Source of the DNA: Anaerolineae bacterium
GTDB lineage: Bacteria > Chloroflexota > Anaerolineae > Promineifilales > Promineifilaceae
NCBI GenBank assembly: GCA_023382655.1
Contig: JAHDWK010000027.1
Location: forward strand, 21,980-85,979
Direction: 5' to 3'
Length of the DNA stretch: 64,000 bases
Of the stretch, positions 8,061-16,547 are shown piece by piece; position 1 is the stretch's first letter; the number at the start of each line of letters is the position of its first letter. A model generated the notes under the pieces. That model ran no database searches, was not told the origin of the DNA, and was given only the letters and a program-made list of their open reading frames with translations. The translations under genes were made by a program, and so were the position numbers.

Positions 8061-9233
8061 TTATTCAATACTTTCCCGACTGTCAAAATTACTCGCTTTG
8101 ACCAAAACGACAAACTTTTCTTCCCACAATTTCCAGGAAAAAGCACCTTTTCCCTGCACGATAAATTGCTGGAATTTGATGCCCAGGTCTTGCGCAAAGA
8201 AACGTAAAAGGGCCTCTGCCAGGGCTACCGTATTCTCTGGAGGAATGACCAGCCCAGTACGGCCGTGCATAACCACCTCCCCCAATCCCCCCACATTCGT
8301 CGTAATTACCGGCTTGCCGCGACCAAAAGCCAGTTGGATAACGGCGCTCTGCGTGGCCGAGCGGTACGGTAACACCACCACATCACAGCGGTCAATGCAG
8401 GCCGCCAGTTGTTCGTCGGCTATATATTCATTCCAGATGGTGACACAGTCATTCAAACCAAGCCGGTCAATTTGCTGACGGTACTGAGTTTCGCCGCCTT
8501 GCCAGAATTCACCTGCTACCAGCAGATGCAACGGCCGTTCCCCAACCGCAATTGCCATCGCCTCTAACAAAATATCTAAGCCTTTATACGGCCGTACCAA
8601 TCCACAGAACAGCAGCAATGGCCGGTCCGTTGGCAGTGTCACCGGCAGTTCAATCTGGCTGGTATCGGCAATGCCTAACTCGGCATACGTCGGCAGCGGC
8701 GTCACTTGAATCCGCGCCTGGGGTAAAATCTCCTGCAAAATGCGCTCATCTGCTTGCGAATGCACAATGAACCCATCACCCTGACCACACGCCAGCCGGA
8801 ACATCCCCGGCAGCAACCGTTGGCTCAATTTTCCCTGCTCATGGGGTAAAACGTTGTGGCAAATGAAAATCAGCTTTGGCGGGTCGGGCAGCCGCTTGAT
8901 GCCCCGGCTCAACGCGGCCCACACCGGCACAAAATAGGGATGCCACCAGGGTATAATGACCACATCAGGCTGCCAGACTTGCAGGCGTTTTAGTGTGCGG
9001 CGCCAACTCAACGGATTGAGGGGATCGAGAATATATTCCGCTTCGGTCTGCAACGGCCGTTTGCTCGGATCCTTATCGCTCTTCCCCGGAAATAACAAGC
9101 GTGGATACTGGCGGGAAAAAGATAGCAGCAGTACCTGATTCTTTTCACGCAAGTGCCGCGCCAATAGCGTATTGTAATGAGCAATGCCACCACGATAGGG
9201 GTATGTTGGTCCAATGAGGGCAAAACGACTCAT
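8061..9233 (-). CDS. Glycosyltransferase family 4 protein
   Basis: Transfers a sugar from a nucleotide-sugar donor, probably in envelope glycan synthesis. It has 390 residues with the GT-B fold. The N-terminal half holds the start motif GPTYPYRGGIAHY, and the C-terminal half has the GT4 signature region (LLLFCGLVRPYKGLDILLEA near 208-227). The donor-site acidic region is followed by GKPVITTNVGGLGEVV near 310-330, where GT4 enzymes usually carry an E-x7-E motif. There is no membrane segment. It is a single leftward gene next to the small reading frame at 9243-9398. The acceptor cannot be named. Confidence 0.9.
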   Translation of the reverse strand: MSRFALIGPTYPYRGGIAHYNTLLARHLREKNQVLLLSFSRQYPRLLFPGKSDKDPSKRPLQTEAEYILDPLNPLSWRRTLKRLQVWQPDVVIIPWWHPYFVPVWAALSRGIKRLPDPPKLIFICHNVLPHEQGKLSQRLLPGMFRLACGQGDGFIVHSQADERILQEILPQARIQVTPLPTYAELGIADTSQIELPVTLPTDRPLLLFCGLVRPYKGLDILLEAMAIAVGERPLHLLVAGEFWQGGETQYRQQIDRLGLNDCVTIWNEYIADEQLAACIDRCDVVVLPYRSATQSAVIQLAFGRGKPVITTNVGGLGEVVMHGRTGLVIPPENTVALAEALLRFFAQDLGIKFQQFIVQGKGAFSWKLWEEKFVVLVKASNFDSRESIE

Positions 9234-9242
9234 AAGCGGAAA

Positions 9243-9398
9243 TTATAGAGGTAAGCTGAGGTATTCCGGTTTTTGGTACGGCCGTTCCACCTGATCCAGT
9301 GACACAAACGGCCAACCCAACGCCTCCGCCAGCAGTTTCCCCACCGTAGATTTCCTGGCAAAAAGCGGCCCTATCAAAATGATAGGCTCTTCATTCAT
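9243..9398 (-). pseudogene. Possible truncated P-loop (shikimate-kinase-like) fragment
   Basis: A 51-residue reading frame starting at ATG 9398. It resembles the first strand-loop-helix of a small kinase (IILIGPLFARKSTVGKLLAE), but the P-loop lacks the usual glycine before lysine (ARKST instead of GKST), and the rest of any kinase domain is missing. It overlaps the 3' end of the membrane-protein gene at 9395 by four nt. It is probably a remnant or a small unknown gene. Confidence is low. Confidence 0.3.
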
Positions 9399-9904
9399 TG
9401 TAATAACCGACCTATAAACTTCAGGAGGGTGGAGAAAAAGAGTACACAAAATAACAAAATCCAAACAGGAGATAGAAAACGCGCCATATGGAAATCCATT
9501 TTATAGCGCCAACGCCAGTTGATTATGCTCCAACGCCCGTTGATTATGCGCCAACGCCAGTAGCCTACACCACCAAATCCACCGAAAAATCCACCGAATC
9601 TCCCCATAGCCGTGAAAAAACGATGTGGATTATTGGTTCGCCACGCCACAGTCATGATGACTCCAAAGTAGATGATGCCACTTATACTTACTATCAAGAG
9701 TCCAATTAATGTCAGAATGGATCGTTGTGTCCAGATATTGTTGTTAACATGCTCAAACTGTACGTTTTGCCAGGTCATATCAACACCAACCAGAGCAAAA
9801 CCCAAGAATAGGCCAACAATTGAAAGCCGAAAAAGTTTCTTGAGTCGTTTAACATGTATATGGAGGCTCAACCTCTTTATTTCTGACAATGCCTCTTTAA
9901 ACAT
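9395..9904 (-). CDS. Small membrane protein with in-frame repeat
   Basis: Has 169 residues with about three hydrophobic segments (near 30-45, 65-85 and 145-165). Family unknown. Between segments two and three the sequence is WRWRIINGRWSIINWRWR, encoded by tandem copies of a roughly 20-nt phrase (about 9501-9570). This is an in-frame expansion of a phrase-like repeat in a loop. The start was chosen from the first ATG after the metH-derived remnant. Confidence 0.6.
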   Translation of the reverse strand: MFKEALSEIKRLSLHIHVKRLKKLFRLSIVGLFLGFALVGVDMTWQNVQFEHVNNNIWTQRSILTLIGLLIVSISGIIYFGVIMTVAWRTNNPHRFFTAMGRFGGFFGGFGGVGYWRWRIINGRWSIINWRWRYKMDFHMARFLSPVWILLFCVLFFSTLLKFIGRLLQ

Positions 9905-9909
9905 TTCAA

Positions 9910-10018
9910 CTATCGTTCATACTGCCGGCTGGCAGCTAACCAGCGTTCAACGGTTTGGATGGGCTGCCCTTTGCGCGGCGTAGTCGGCGATGTGATTGGC
10001 GCTGACACGGCCGTAACC
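9910..10018 (-). pseudogene. Decayed duplicate of the metH 3' end
   Basis: About 100 nt strongly resemble the last codons of metH at 10515-10622. On the minus strand, translation gives GYGRVSANHIADYA, then after a frameshift RKGQPIQTVERWLAASRQYE, matching the MetH C-terminus (RVNADQVADYATRKGQPIQ and TERWLASNLGYEP). The hicBA pair lies exactly between the real metH end and this remnant. It has diverged in sequence and frame, so the duplication is old. Confidence 0.8.
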
Positions 10019-10237
10019 TCAAAGCTGTTCCCATTCCTCCCGGCTGATGCCTGCCTGGCGCAAAATTCGTGATAATAACGCTGCACTAATATCCCCGCCA
10101 TGCGGGTTGGGAATAACCAGGCGAACTTCTCCCCTGACCATGTATTGGTGTTTGCCACCAGAGTATGGCCCCTCAAATCCGGCACTGCGAAGAGCCTTTA
10201 TTAGCTTTTGGCGGGCAATTGGCGCAAAGTGAGGCAT
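10019..10237 (-). CDS. hicA: HicA-type mRNA interferase toxin
   Basis: Ribosome-independent mRNA interferase of the HicA/YcfA family, 72 residues. It has the expected dsRBD-like layout: LIKALRSAGF, then GGKHQYM with the probable catalytic H30, then the beta strand VIPNPHGG, and ILRQAGISREEW at the end. The start codon overlaps the hicB stop by one nt (TGATG), so the two are translationally coupled. The order is antitoxin first, toxin second, the reverse of E. coli hicAB but seen elsewhere. Confidence 0.9.
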   Translation of the reverse strand: MPHFAPIARQKLIKALRSAGFEGPYSGGKHQYMVRGEVRLVIPNPHGGDISAALLSRILRQAGISREEWEQL

Positions 10238-10479
10238 CAGACAGTTTCGGGAATAACATCTAGTTGTAACCCATTAACAACGGGCAAAGTATGTCCCAGG
10301 CGCAAACCTAATACGATCCAACCTTCCAGCACTTCCTGTAATTCTTCGCGGCAGACGTCCAGACTGTCCGCATTGGCGTATACTCCTTGAAAACCGGGAA
10401 TTTCGCCATAGAAACTGCCGTCTTCTAGTATTTCGTAAGTCGCCTGCCGCATAGCCGTCTGAATGTAAGTGGTTATCAT
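10237..10479 (-). CDS. hicB: HicB-type antitoxin
   Basis: Antitoxin of the HicB family, 80 residues. The partial RNase-H-like fold is visible as YEILEDGSFYGEIPGFQGVYANADSLDVCREELQEVLEGWI. A C-terminal DNA-binding domain is not evident, so it is a short HicB. AAAGAGG lies six nt before the start. The gene is immediately downstream of metH and shares a TGATG junction with hicA. It probably neutralises HicA and may regulate the pair. Confidence 0.88.
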   Translation of the reverse strand: MITTYIQTAMRQATYEILEDGSFYGEIPGFQGVYANADSLDVCREELQEVLEGWIVLGLRLGHTLPVVNGLQLDVIPETV

Positions 10480-10513
10480 TTTGCACCTCTTTCAATATAC
10501 AGAAGTCGTTAGC

Positions 10514-10519
10514 ATTATA
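10514..10519 (-). promoter_or_regulatory. Candidate -10 box for hicBA overlapping the metH stop
   Basis: A perfect TATAAT lies on the minus strand 35 nt before hicB, and the metH stop TAA is inside it. No strong -35 is visible, so the promoter is tentative. Confidence 0.4.
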
Positions 10520-13500
10520 CAGGTTCATAGCCCAGGTTAGAAGCCAGCCAGCGTTCGGTTGCTTGGATGGGCTGGCCTTTGCGGGTGGCATAGTCGGCTA
10601 CCTGATCGGCGTTGACACGGCCGATCCCAAAATAGGCCGCTTCCGGATGGGAGAAGTAGTAACCGGACACGGCCGCGGCCGGCCACATGGCGTAACTCTC
10701 GGTCAGGGAAACGTTGGTACGGCAGGTGGCATCCAACAGCCGGAACAATTCGCCCTTCTCCGTGTGATCAGGGCAGGCGGGGTAGCCGGGGGCCGGCCGA
10801 ATGCCGCGATACGTCTCGGCAATCAGCGCCTCATGTTCCAGCGATTCGTCAGCAGCATAGCCCCAATACTCCCGGCGCACACAGGCGTGCATGGCCTCCG
10901 CAAACGCTTCCGCCAGCCGGTCGGCCAGCGCCTTCAGCAGGATGGCGTTGTAGTCGTCGTGTGCGGCTTCAAATTCGGCCACCTTCTCCGCCAGCCCAAT
11001 ACCCGCCGTCACCACAAACATGCCCAGGTAATCGTCCAATCCCGTCTCCATCGGAGCCACAAAATCGGCCAGACACATATTCGGCCGTCCCGGTGGTTTC
11101 TCCATCTGCTGCCGCAAGAAGTGAACTCTTCCTATCTCTTCTTCTTTGCCCCTTCCCCTCTTTGCGCCCTTTGCGTTAAAAATCACCACATCGTCCCCCA
11201 CGCTGTTTGCCGGGAAGATGCCCACAGCCGCCTTTGCCGTCAGCCACCCTTCGGCGATGATCTTGTCCAGCATCGCCTGCGCATCGGCATATAAATGCCG
11301 CGCCGATTCGCCGACCACGGGGTCTTCCAAAATGCGCGGGAATTTGCCCGCCAGTTCCCAGGTGGCAAAAAAAGGCGTCCAATCTATGTAATCGCGTAAT
11401 TGGGAGATTGGGTAATTGTCCCAGGATTGGATACCGACCAGGTTGGGTTTGGGTGGGGTATAACTGGTCCAATCCGTCTGGAAATGGTTGGTGCGGGCGT
11501 CGGCCAGCGAAACCAGACGGGCGCGGTCGCGCCGGTTGCCATGTTGGGTGCGGATGATTTCGTATTCAGCCTTCACGTCGGCAATGTAGCTGGCTTTGTC
11601 GTCGCCCAGCAGGTGGGAGACAACGCCCACAGCGCGGGAAGCATCTACCACGTGGATGGTCTGGCTGCCCAGGTAGTTAGGTTCAATTTTCACGGCCGTA
11701 TGAATCTTGCTCGTCGTCGCCCCCCCAATCAGCAACGGAATCTCGAACTCCTGGCGTGTCATTTCGCTGGCCACATAGCGCATCTCCTCCAGCGAGGGCG
11801 TAATCAGCCCACTCAGGCCAATGATGTCCGCTTTCACATCTACGGCCGTTTGCAAAATCTTCTCCGCCGACACCATCACCCCCAGGTCAATCACCTCGTA
11901 GCCATTGCATTGCAGCACCACACCGACAATGTTCTTGCCAATGTCGTGTACGTCCCCTTTCACAGTGGCCATGACGATACGGCCGTTGCTCTGCCCATTC
12001 AGCCCCGCCGCCGCCTTCTCCTCTTCGATGAACGGCACCAGATAAGCCACCGCCTGCTTCATCACCCGCGCCGACTTCACCACCTGCGGCAGGAACATCT
12101 TGCCCGCGCCAAACAGGTCACCAACCACGTTCATGCCATCCATCAGCGGCCCTTCAATCACGTCCAACGGCCGTGTCGCCCCCTGCCGCGCTTCCTCTGT
12201 ATCTTCCACAATGAAGTCGGTAATCCCCTTCACCAGGGCGTGCGCCAGTCGCTCGTTCACCGGCGCTTCCCGCCAGGCCAGGTCGGCCACTTTTTCCTTG
12301 CCCGCACCGCGCACAATTTCCGCATGTTCCACCAATCGCTCCGTGGCGTCCGGGCGGCGGTTGAACAGCACATCCTCCACCCGCTCCAGCAGCGGCTTGG
12401 GAATCTCTTCGTACACTTCCAACTGCCCGGCGTTGACAATGCCCATGTCCATGCCGGCCTGAATGGCGTGGTACAGAAAGGCGGCGTGAATCGCTTCGCG
12501 CATCAAATCATTACCGCGAAAGCTGAAGGAGATATTGCTGACGCCGCCGCTGACATGCACATGGGGCAGGTTTTGTTTGATCCAGCGCGTGGCCTCGATG
12601 TAGGCACGGCCGTATTCATTATGCTCCTCAATCCCCGTGGCAATGGCAAAAATGTTGGGGTCAAAGATGATGTCTTCCGGCGGGAAGCCCACCTGCTGCG
12701 TCAGCACATCATAGGCCCGCTGGCAAATGGTCGTCTTGCGCTTAAACGTATCCGCCTGCCCCTGCTCGTCAAAGGCCATCACAATCACCGCCGCGCCATA
12801 GCGCCGCGCCAGCTTCGCCTGACGGATAAATTCCGCCTCTCCCTCCTTCATGCTAATCGAGTTGACGATGGATTTGCCCTGTACACACTTCAGTCCGGCC
12901 TCAATCACCTCCCATTTGGAGGAGTCAATCACCACCGGCACGCGGGAAATGTCCGGCTCGGCGGCAATCAGGTTGAGGAAGCGGGGCATGGCTGTCAGGG
13001 CGTCCAGCATCCCTTCGTCCATGTTCACGTCAATCATTTGCGCCCCGTTTTCCACCTGGCTGCGGGCAATGCTCAACGCTTCGTCATATTTGCCATCCAA
13101 AATCAGGCGGGCAAAACGGCGTGAGCCGGTGACGTTGGTGCGCTCGCCGATGTTTACAAAGTTCAGTTCTGGCGTCAGGGTCAACGGCTCCAGCCCGCTG
13201 AGGCGCAGATATTGGGGGCGCGGCTCCGGTTTGCGCGGCGCAATGCCCGCCACGCCCTGGGCAAACGCCTTGATGAAGGCGGGCGTGGTGCCGCAGCAGC
13301 CGCCGACGATGTTCAAATACCCTTCTTGCGCCAATTCCCGCAGCACGGGAACCATATCTTCGATGGATTCGGCAAAGCCGCCGAAGCCGTCAGGCAGGCC
13401 GGCGTTGGGGTAGAAGCTGATGTAGCTGTCGCTCATGTTGGCAATGGTGGTGAGATACGGCCGTAACGCCCCCGGCCCAAAGCTGCAATTCATGCCCACA

Positions 13501-14234
13501 ATCAACGGGTTGGCGTGGCGAATGGAAGTATACCACGCCTCCATCGTCTGCCCGGAGAGGGTGCGACCGCTGGCATCTGTAATCGTGCCGGAAATCATCA
13601 GCGGTAGTTCCGTTCCCTTCTCTTCAAAAACACTCTGAATGCCAAAAATGGCCGCCTTGGCGTTCAGCGTGTCAAAAATCGTCTCGATGAGCAGGATGTC
13701 CGCGCCGCCGTCCATCAAACCGCGCGTTGCTTCGGCATACGCCTCCGCCACCTCGTCAAACGTCACCGCCCGGTAGCCGGGGTCATTCACATCCGGCGAG
13801 AGCGAAAGCGTGCGGTTCAGCGGCCCCAGCGATCCGGCCACAAACTTCGGGCCTCCGACCTCGGACTTCGCCACAAACGCATCGCACGCTTCACGGGCAA
13901 TCCGGGCCGCTTCCCGGTTGATTTCATACACATACTCCGCCATCTGATATTCGGCCAGGGAGAAGCGGTTGCCGTTGAAGGTGTTGGTCTCCACAATGTC
14001 TGCGCCCGCTTCCAGATAAGCCGTGTGGATGGCGTGGATGATGTCCGGGCGGGTCAGGTTCAGGATTTCGTTGTTGCCCTTCACATCCGCCGGATGGTCC
14101 GCAAAACGTTCGCCGCGATACCCCGCCTCATCCAGTCCATACGTCTGAATCAGCGACCCCATGGCCCCGTCAATGATCAAAATACGTTCTTGCAGTTGTT
14201 GTTTGAGTAAGTTGGTTTGGTTCATATTGTTCAT
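10515..14234 (-). CDS. metH: Cobalamin-dependent methionine synthase
   Basis: Transfers a methyl group from methyltetrahydrofolate through cobalamin to homocysteine. It has 1239 residues and all four modules. The homocysteine domain (about 1-325) has zinc ligands C250, C313 and C314. The pterin domain (about 355-620) starts at NIGERTNVTGSRRF. The cobalamin cap and binding domain (about 650-890) has D761VH763DIG766. The reactivation domain (about 900-1239) carries RPAPGYPACPDH. Two oddities are visible: residues about 1017-1035 (AKGAKRGRGKEEEIGR) and about 122-130 (KSEVGGP) are encoded by phrase-like repeats inserted in frame. There is an in-frame ATG three codons downstream of the chosen start. 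Confidence 0.96.
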   Translation of the reverse strand: MNNMNQTNLLKQQLQERILIIDGAMGSLIQTYGLDEAGYRGERFADHPADVKGNNEILNLTRPDIIHAIHTAYLEAGADIVETNTFNGNRFSLAEYQMAEYVYEINREAARIAREACDAFVAKSEVGGPKFVAGSLGPLNRTLSLSPDVNDPGYRAVTFDEVAEAYAEATRGLMDGGADILLIETIFDTLNAKAAIFGIQSVFEEKGTELPLMISGTITDASGRTLSGQTMEAWYTSIRHANPLIVGMNCSFGPGALRPYLTTIANMSDSYISFYPNAGLPDGFGGFAESIEDMVPVLRELAQEGYLNIVGGCCGTTPAFIKAFAQGVAGIAPRKPEPRPQYLRLSGLEPLTLTPELNFVNIGERTNVTGSRRFARLILDGKYDEALSIARSQVENGAQMIDVNMDEGMLDALTAMPRFLNLIAAEPDISRVPVVIDSSKWEVIEAGLKCVQGKSIVNSISMKEGEAEFIRQAKLARRYGAAVIVMAFDEQGQADTFKRKTTICQRAYDVLTQQVGFPPEDIIFDPNIFAIATGIEEHNEYGRAYIEATRWIKQNLPHVHVSGGVSNISFSFRGNDLMREAIHAAFLYHAIQAGMDMGIVNAGQLEVYEEIPKPLLERVEDVLFNRRPDATERLVEHAEIVRGAGKEKVADLAWREAPVNERLAHALVKGITDFIVEDTEEARQGATRPLDVIEGPLMDGMNVVGDLFGAGKMFLPQVVKSARVMKQAVAYLVPFIEEEKAAAGLNGQSNGRIVMATVKGDVHDIGKNIVGVVLQCNGYEVIDLGVMVSAEKILQTAVDVKADIIGLSGLITPSLEEMRYVASEMTRQEFEIPLLIGGATTSKIHTAVKIEPNYLGSQTIHVVDASRAVGVVSHLLGDDKASYIADVKAEYEIIRTQHGNRRDRARLVSLADARTNHFQTDWTSYTPPKPNLVGIQSWDNYPISQLRDYIDWTPFFATWELAGKFPRILEDPVVGESARHLYADAQAMLDKIIAEGWLTAKAAVGIFPANSVGDDVVIFNAKGAKRGRGKEEEIGRVHFLRQQMEKPPGRPNMCLADFVAPMETGLDDYLGMFVVTAGIGLAEKVAEFEAAHDDYNAILLKALADRLAEAFAEAMHACVRREYWGYAADESLEHEALIAETYRGIRPAPGYPACPDHTEKGELFRLLDATCRTNVSLTESYAMWPAAAVSGYYFSHPEAAYFGIGRVNADQVADYATRKGQPIQATERWLASNLGYEPV
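11128..11187. repeat. In-frame repeat insert in metH (acgcaaagg family)
   Basis: The minus strand reads short phrases of the type acgcaaagggcgcaaagagg, encoding the extra basic segment near residues 1017-1035 of MetH. E. coli MetH, as I recall it, has no such stretch between the corresponding strand and the HxLRQQ motif. Confidence 0.55.
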
Positions 14235-14262
14235 GTGTGCATCTGAGGATACGAACTCCTCC

Positions 14263-15189
14263 TCAGGGTGATAACGTTACCTCGACGCTGGTTACGTGTG
14301 TGTCACCGCCAAAGGCGGGGCTAATATCGCGGACGACGATGCGGCCAGGGCCGGCGGTCGCCACGCTGTAAGGCAATTCGGCGCTAAATTCGCCCGGTTG
14401 GCCCAGATCGGGTGCATTGACGATGACGGGCTGGCTGGCGAGAACTGCGCCATCTTCACCCAGCAGTTCTACCAGCAGCGTTTGTTCAAAACTGGCAACA
14501 CCTACGCCACTTATCTGCACTGCGCCGCCACTGATGGTTGCCGCCAATGCCGGCTGGGTGATGACTATGCGCTCGGTTGTATGTGGCAGCAACGGCCGTA
14601 TCTCCGCCACCCCATCCGTCAACATTACCCCCACCGCATTCAGGTGCGTCACGCCGCCATCACGCGGGCTGGTAGCAAACACCTGAATAAACGCCTGCTG
14701 CTCCCCGCTGACGGTAAAGGGGAGCGTGGCTTCAAAGGGGCCGCGCTGTCCCATTTCGGCGGCAATGGTCACGGCCGTTAACCCCAACTCCACCCCATTC
14801 GCATCCACCAGCCGCACCACCAGGTTTTGCTCAAAGGTCGAATCAGCCAGTCCGCGCACCAGCAATGGGCTGGTGACACGCGAACCCGGCCCTGGTTCCT
14901 GAATAAGGATAGCCTCGGCGGGAGTTGTATCACGAGGCTGGGTAGGTGCAGGTGCGGCCATGGTCGTTGCCGCTGGTGTGGCTGAGGCTATCACGGTTGA
15001 TGTGGGGGGCACGACCGTGACAATGACTGTGGCCGTTCCCATTGCTGTTAATGTCGGTGTTGGGAGTATAGCGGTGGCTGCGGCCGTCGTGAGGATACTC
15101 TCTGGCACGGCCGTTTCCAATGTAGAATCGGTAGTTGTGCAGGCGGTGAAGATAAAAAGTATCAGGACAAAAAGCACTCTTTTTTTCAT
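14263..15189 (-). CDS. Lipoprotein with two Gmad2-like beta-sandwich domains
   Basis: Has 308 residues. The signal peptide ends in a lipobox (FTAC, with C16 or C17 as the lipidated cysteine), followed by a Thr/Pro/Ala-rich linker to about residue 85, typical of extracytoplasmic Chloroflexota lipoproteins. Two copies of a beta-sandwich domain follow (about 93-195 and 210-308); each starts with a segment like ISGVGVASFEQTLLVELLGE, as in the Gmad2 (spore-germination immunoglobulin-like) family. It is probably surface-exposed and binding. The ligand is unknown. It lies between metH and a small hypothetical operon. Confidence 0.8.
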   Translation of the reverse strand: MKKRVLFVLILFIFTACTTTDSTLETAVPESILTTAAATAILPTPTLTAMGTATVIVTVVPPTSTVIASATPAATTMAAPAPTQPRDTTPAEAILIQEPGPGSRVTSPLLVRGLADSTFEQNLVVRLVDANGVELGLTAVTIAAEMGQRGPFEATLPFTVSGEQQAFIQVFATSPRDGGVTHLNAVGVMLTDGVAEIRPLLPHTTERIVITQPALAATISGGAVQISGVGVASFEQTLLVELLGEDGAVLASQPVIVNAPDLGQPGEFSAELPYSVATAGPGRIVVRDISPAFGGDTHVTSVEVTLSP

Positions 15190-15205
15190 GGCTTCCTCAA
15201 TGATT

Positions 15206-15868
15206 TCATAACAAATCAGTTAACCTGGGTATAGCCAGCGGCCAACGACCGTTTTGTTGCCAACTCTTCATTTCCTCTCGCAGCAGATGAACGAATTGGC
15301 GACGTGTGGGGTCACTGCCATGAGGCATGGCGGCAAATTTGGTGGCCAATGCATCCAGGCAGGCAGCGTATAAGAGGGCCGGATCAATTTGGGCCATATG
15401 CTGCTCAAAATGGTGTGGGTGCTGTGGATCCCAGGCGGCGCGTCGCTGCGCGATCAAAATTTCCACTTCGTTGGCAAAAAGCATATCCGTGCTGTGATAT
15501 GTTGTCATGTCCAGCATGGGCACGGGTGATTGAAAAACGCAGATGGTTTCCGGCGGCTGATGGATGACATGTAAATCACCGCCAAAACAAAATGCTACTA
15601 CCTGTTTGCCCACGCGGTCAGTCAGTACAATGCGGCCAGGGCAAACCCGATATTGCCCTGACGGTGTAGTGTAGTAGAGATGGAGCGTTTCGGTGCCGTT
15701 CTGGCGGGCAATAGTAGCCTGCACGTTCTCCGGATCATAATGGCGCTGCGTCGGCTGCTCATGCAAGATCACGTCAAACCGGGTACCGCCAAAGTTATTT
15801 TCGGCCGTTGCCGGATAAAAAACATAACCCAGGTCGGGTTCATGGGAAATATCAATCGTTTTGGTCAC
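15206..15868 (-). CDS. Hypothetical protein downstream of DUF4259
   Basis: I choose the GTG at 15868, four nt after the stop of the DUF4259 gene, giving 220 residues; an ATG at 15937 would add residues overlapping that gene. The protein appears soluble, with a beta-rich N-terminal half and a helical C-terminal half ending in an RRQFVHLLREEMKSW helix. There is no signal peptide or catalytic motif I recognise. Coupling to the DUF4259 gene suggests joint function. Its role is unknown. Confidence 0.7.
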   Translation of the reverse strand: MTKTIDISHEPDLGYVFYPATAENNFGGTRFDVILHEQPTQRHYDPENVQATIARQNGTETLHLYYTTPSGQYRVCPGRIVLTDRVGKQVVAFCFGGDLHVIHQPPETICVFQSPVPMLDMTTYHSTDMLFANEVEILIAQRRAAWDPQHPHHFEQHMAQIDPALLYAACLDALATKFAAMPHGSDPTRRQFVHLLREEMKSWQQNGRWPLAIPRLTDLL

Positions 15869-15872
15869 AGTT

Positions 15873-16283
15873 TCACTCAATTTGGTGAAGACGGGTTTGC
15901 AGGTCGGCCACGGCCGTGTCCCACGCCTCATAATCATCTGTTTCCGCCCACAACTCTTTCAATTCTGACTGGGTACGGACGCGGGTAACGGCCGCGGCCG
16001 CCATGCGCACATATTCTGGTTTCACCTGAATGGGGCTGTTAGCAGAAACCCAATCGATCACTTCATTCGGCAGATTAGCAGCGGGGAAACCGGCAGCGGC
16101 AGCCACACATTCCGCGGCTGCCAGCGCCTCACATGCTTCGTCGGCGTCCAGATAATCTACCGCTTGCATAGCGGCCACACTGGCCAGCGTGCGGTCAATC
16201 AGCCGGAAATCATTGGCTTCAAAGTCATAGAGCCAATCTACGGCCGTGTCATTCTCAAAACTACCAATACCCCAAGTGCCCAT
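15873..16283 (-). CDS. DUF4259 domain protein
   Basis: Has 136 residues and belongs to the DUF4259 family by its N-terminus MGTWGIGSFENDTAVDWLYDF and the Ala-rich EACEALAAAECVAAA helix. Proteins of this family are small, cytoplasmic and uncharacterised, often found near immunity-type or toxin-related genes. The four-nt gap to the next gene indicates an operon. No function is assigned. Confidence 0.85.
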   Translation of the reverse strand: MGTWGIGSFENDTAVDWLYDFEANDFRLIDRTLASVAAMQAVDYLDADEACEALAAAECVAAAAGFPAANLPNEVIDWVSANSPIQVKPEYVRMAAAAVTRVRTQSELKELWAETDDYEAWDTAVADLQTRLHQIE

Positions 16284-16326
16284 CTGGTTCAGGTGCAGGG
16301 CGATTTTGAAAATCGCCTTACAGAAT

Positions 16327-16355
16327 AAAAAAGCCTCTCAACATGAGAGGCTTTT
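16327..16355. terminator. Bidirectional rho-independent terminator
   Basis: An A-run, the stem gcctctc/gagaggc with a short loop, and a T-run. It lies downstream of the leftward CNNM transporter gene and upstream of the DUF4259 operon, so it most likely ends the transporter transcript. A second small hairpin (ggcgattttgaaaatcgcc) lies just to its left, near 16299. Confidence 0.8.
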
Positions 16356-16547
16356 GTCATTTTCCAAAGTCTCTCATCTTTCAAGCCCACTGGCTTGCCG
16401 GAATTGGCACCTGTCGCTGGTGGACGATGGTTGCCGAGGCTTCAACGGGCCGGTCCCTCTGCCTCTCTGGATGAGTATTCAAGCTGTTGAATTGCTGCCG
16501 GAGTTTATACCGGGCGGTTTATAGCGTCAAGGGGGCAATGAGCGCAT

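Noticed and set aside
11400..13124. A 574-codon open frame on the plus strand, antisense to metH
   Set aside because: It is rich in His, Arg and Asn and has no family signature. It is the usual antisense shadow of a GC-rich gene with conserved MetH on the other strand.
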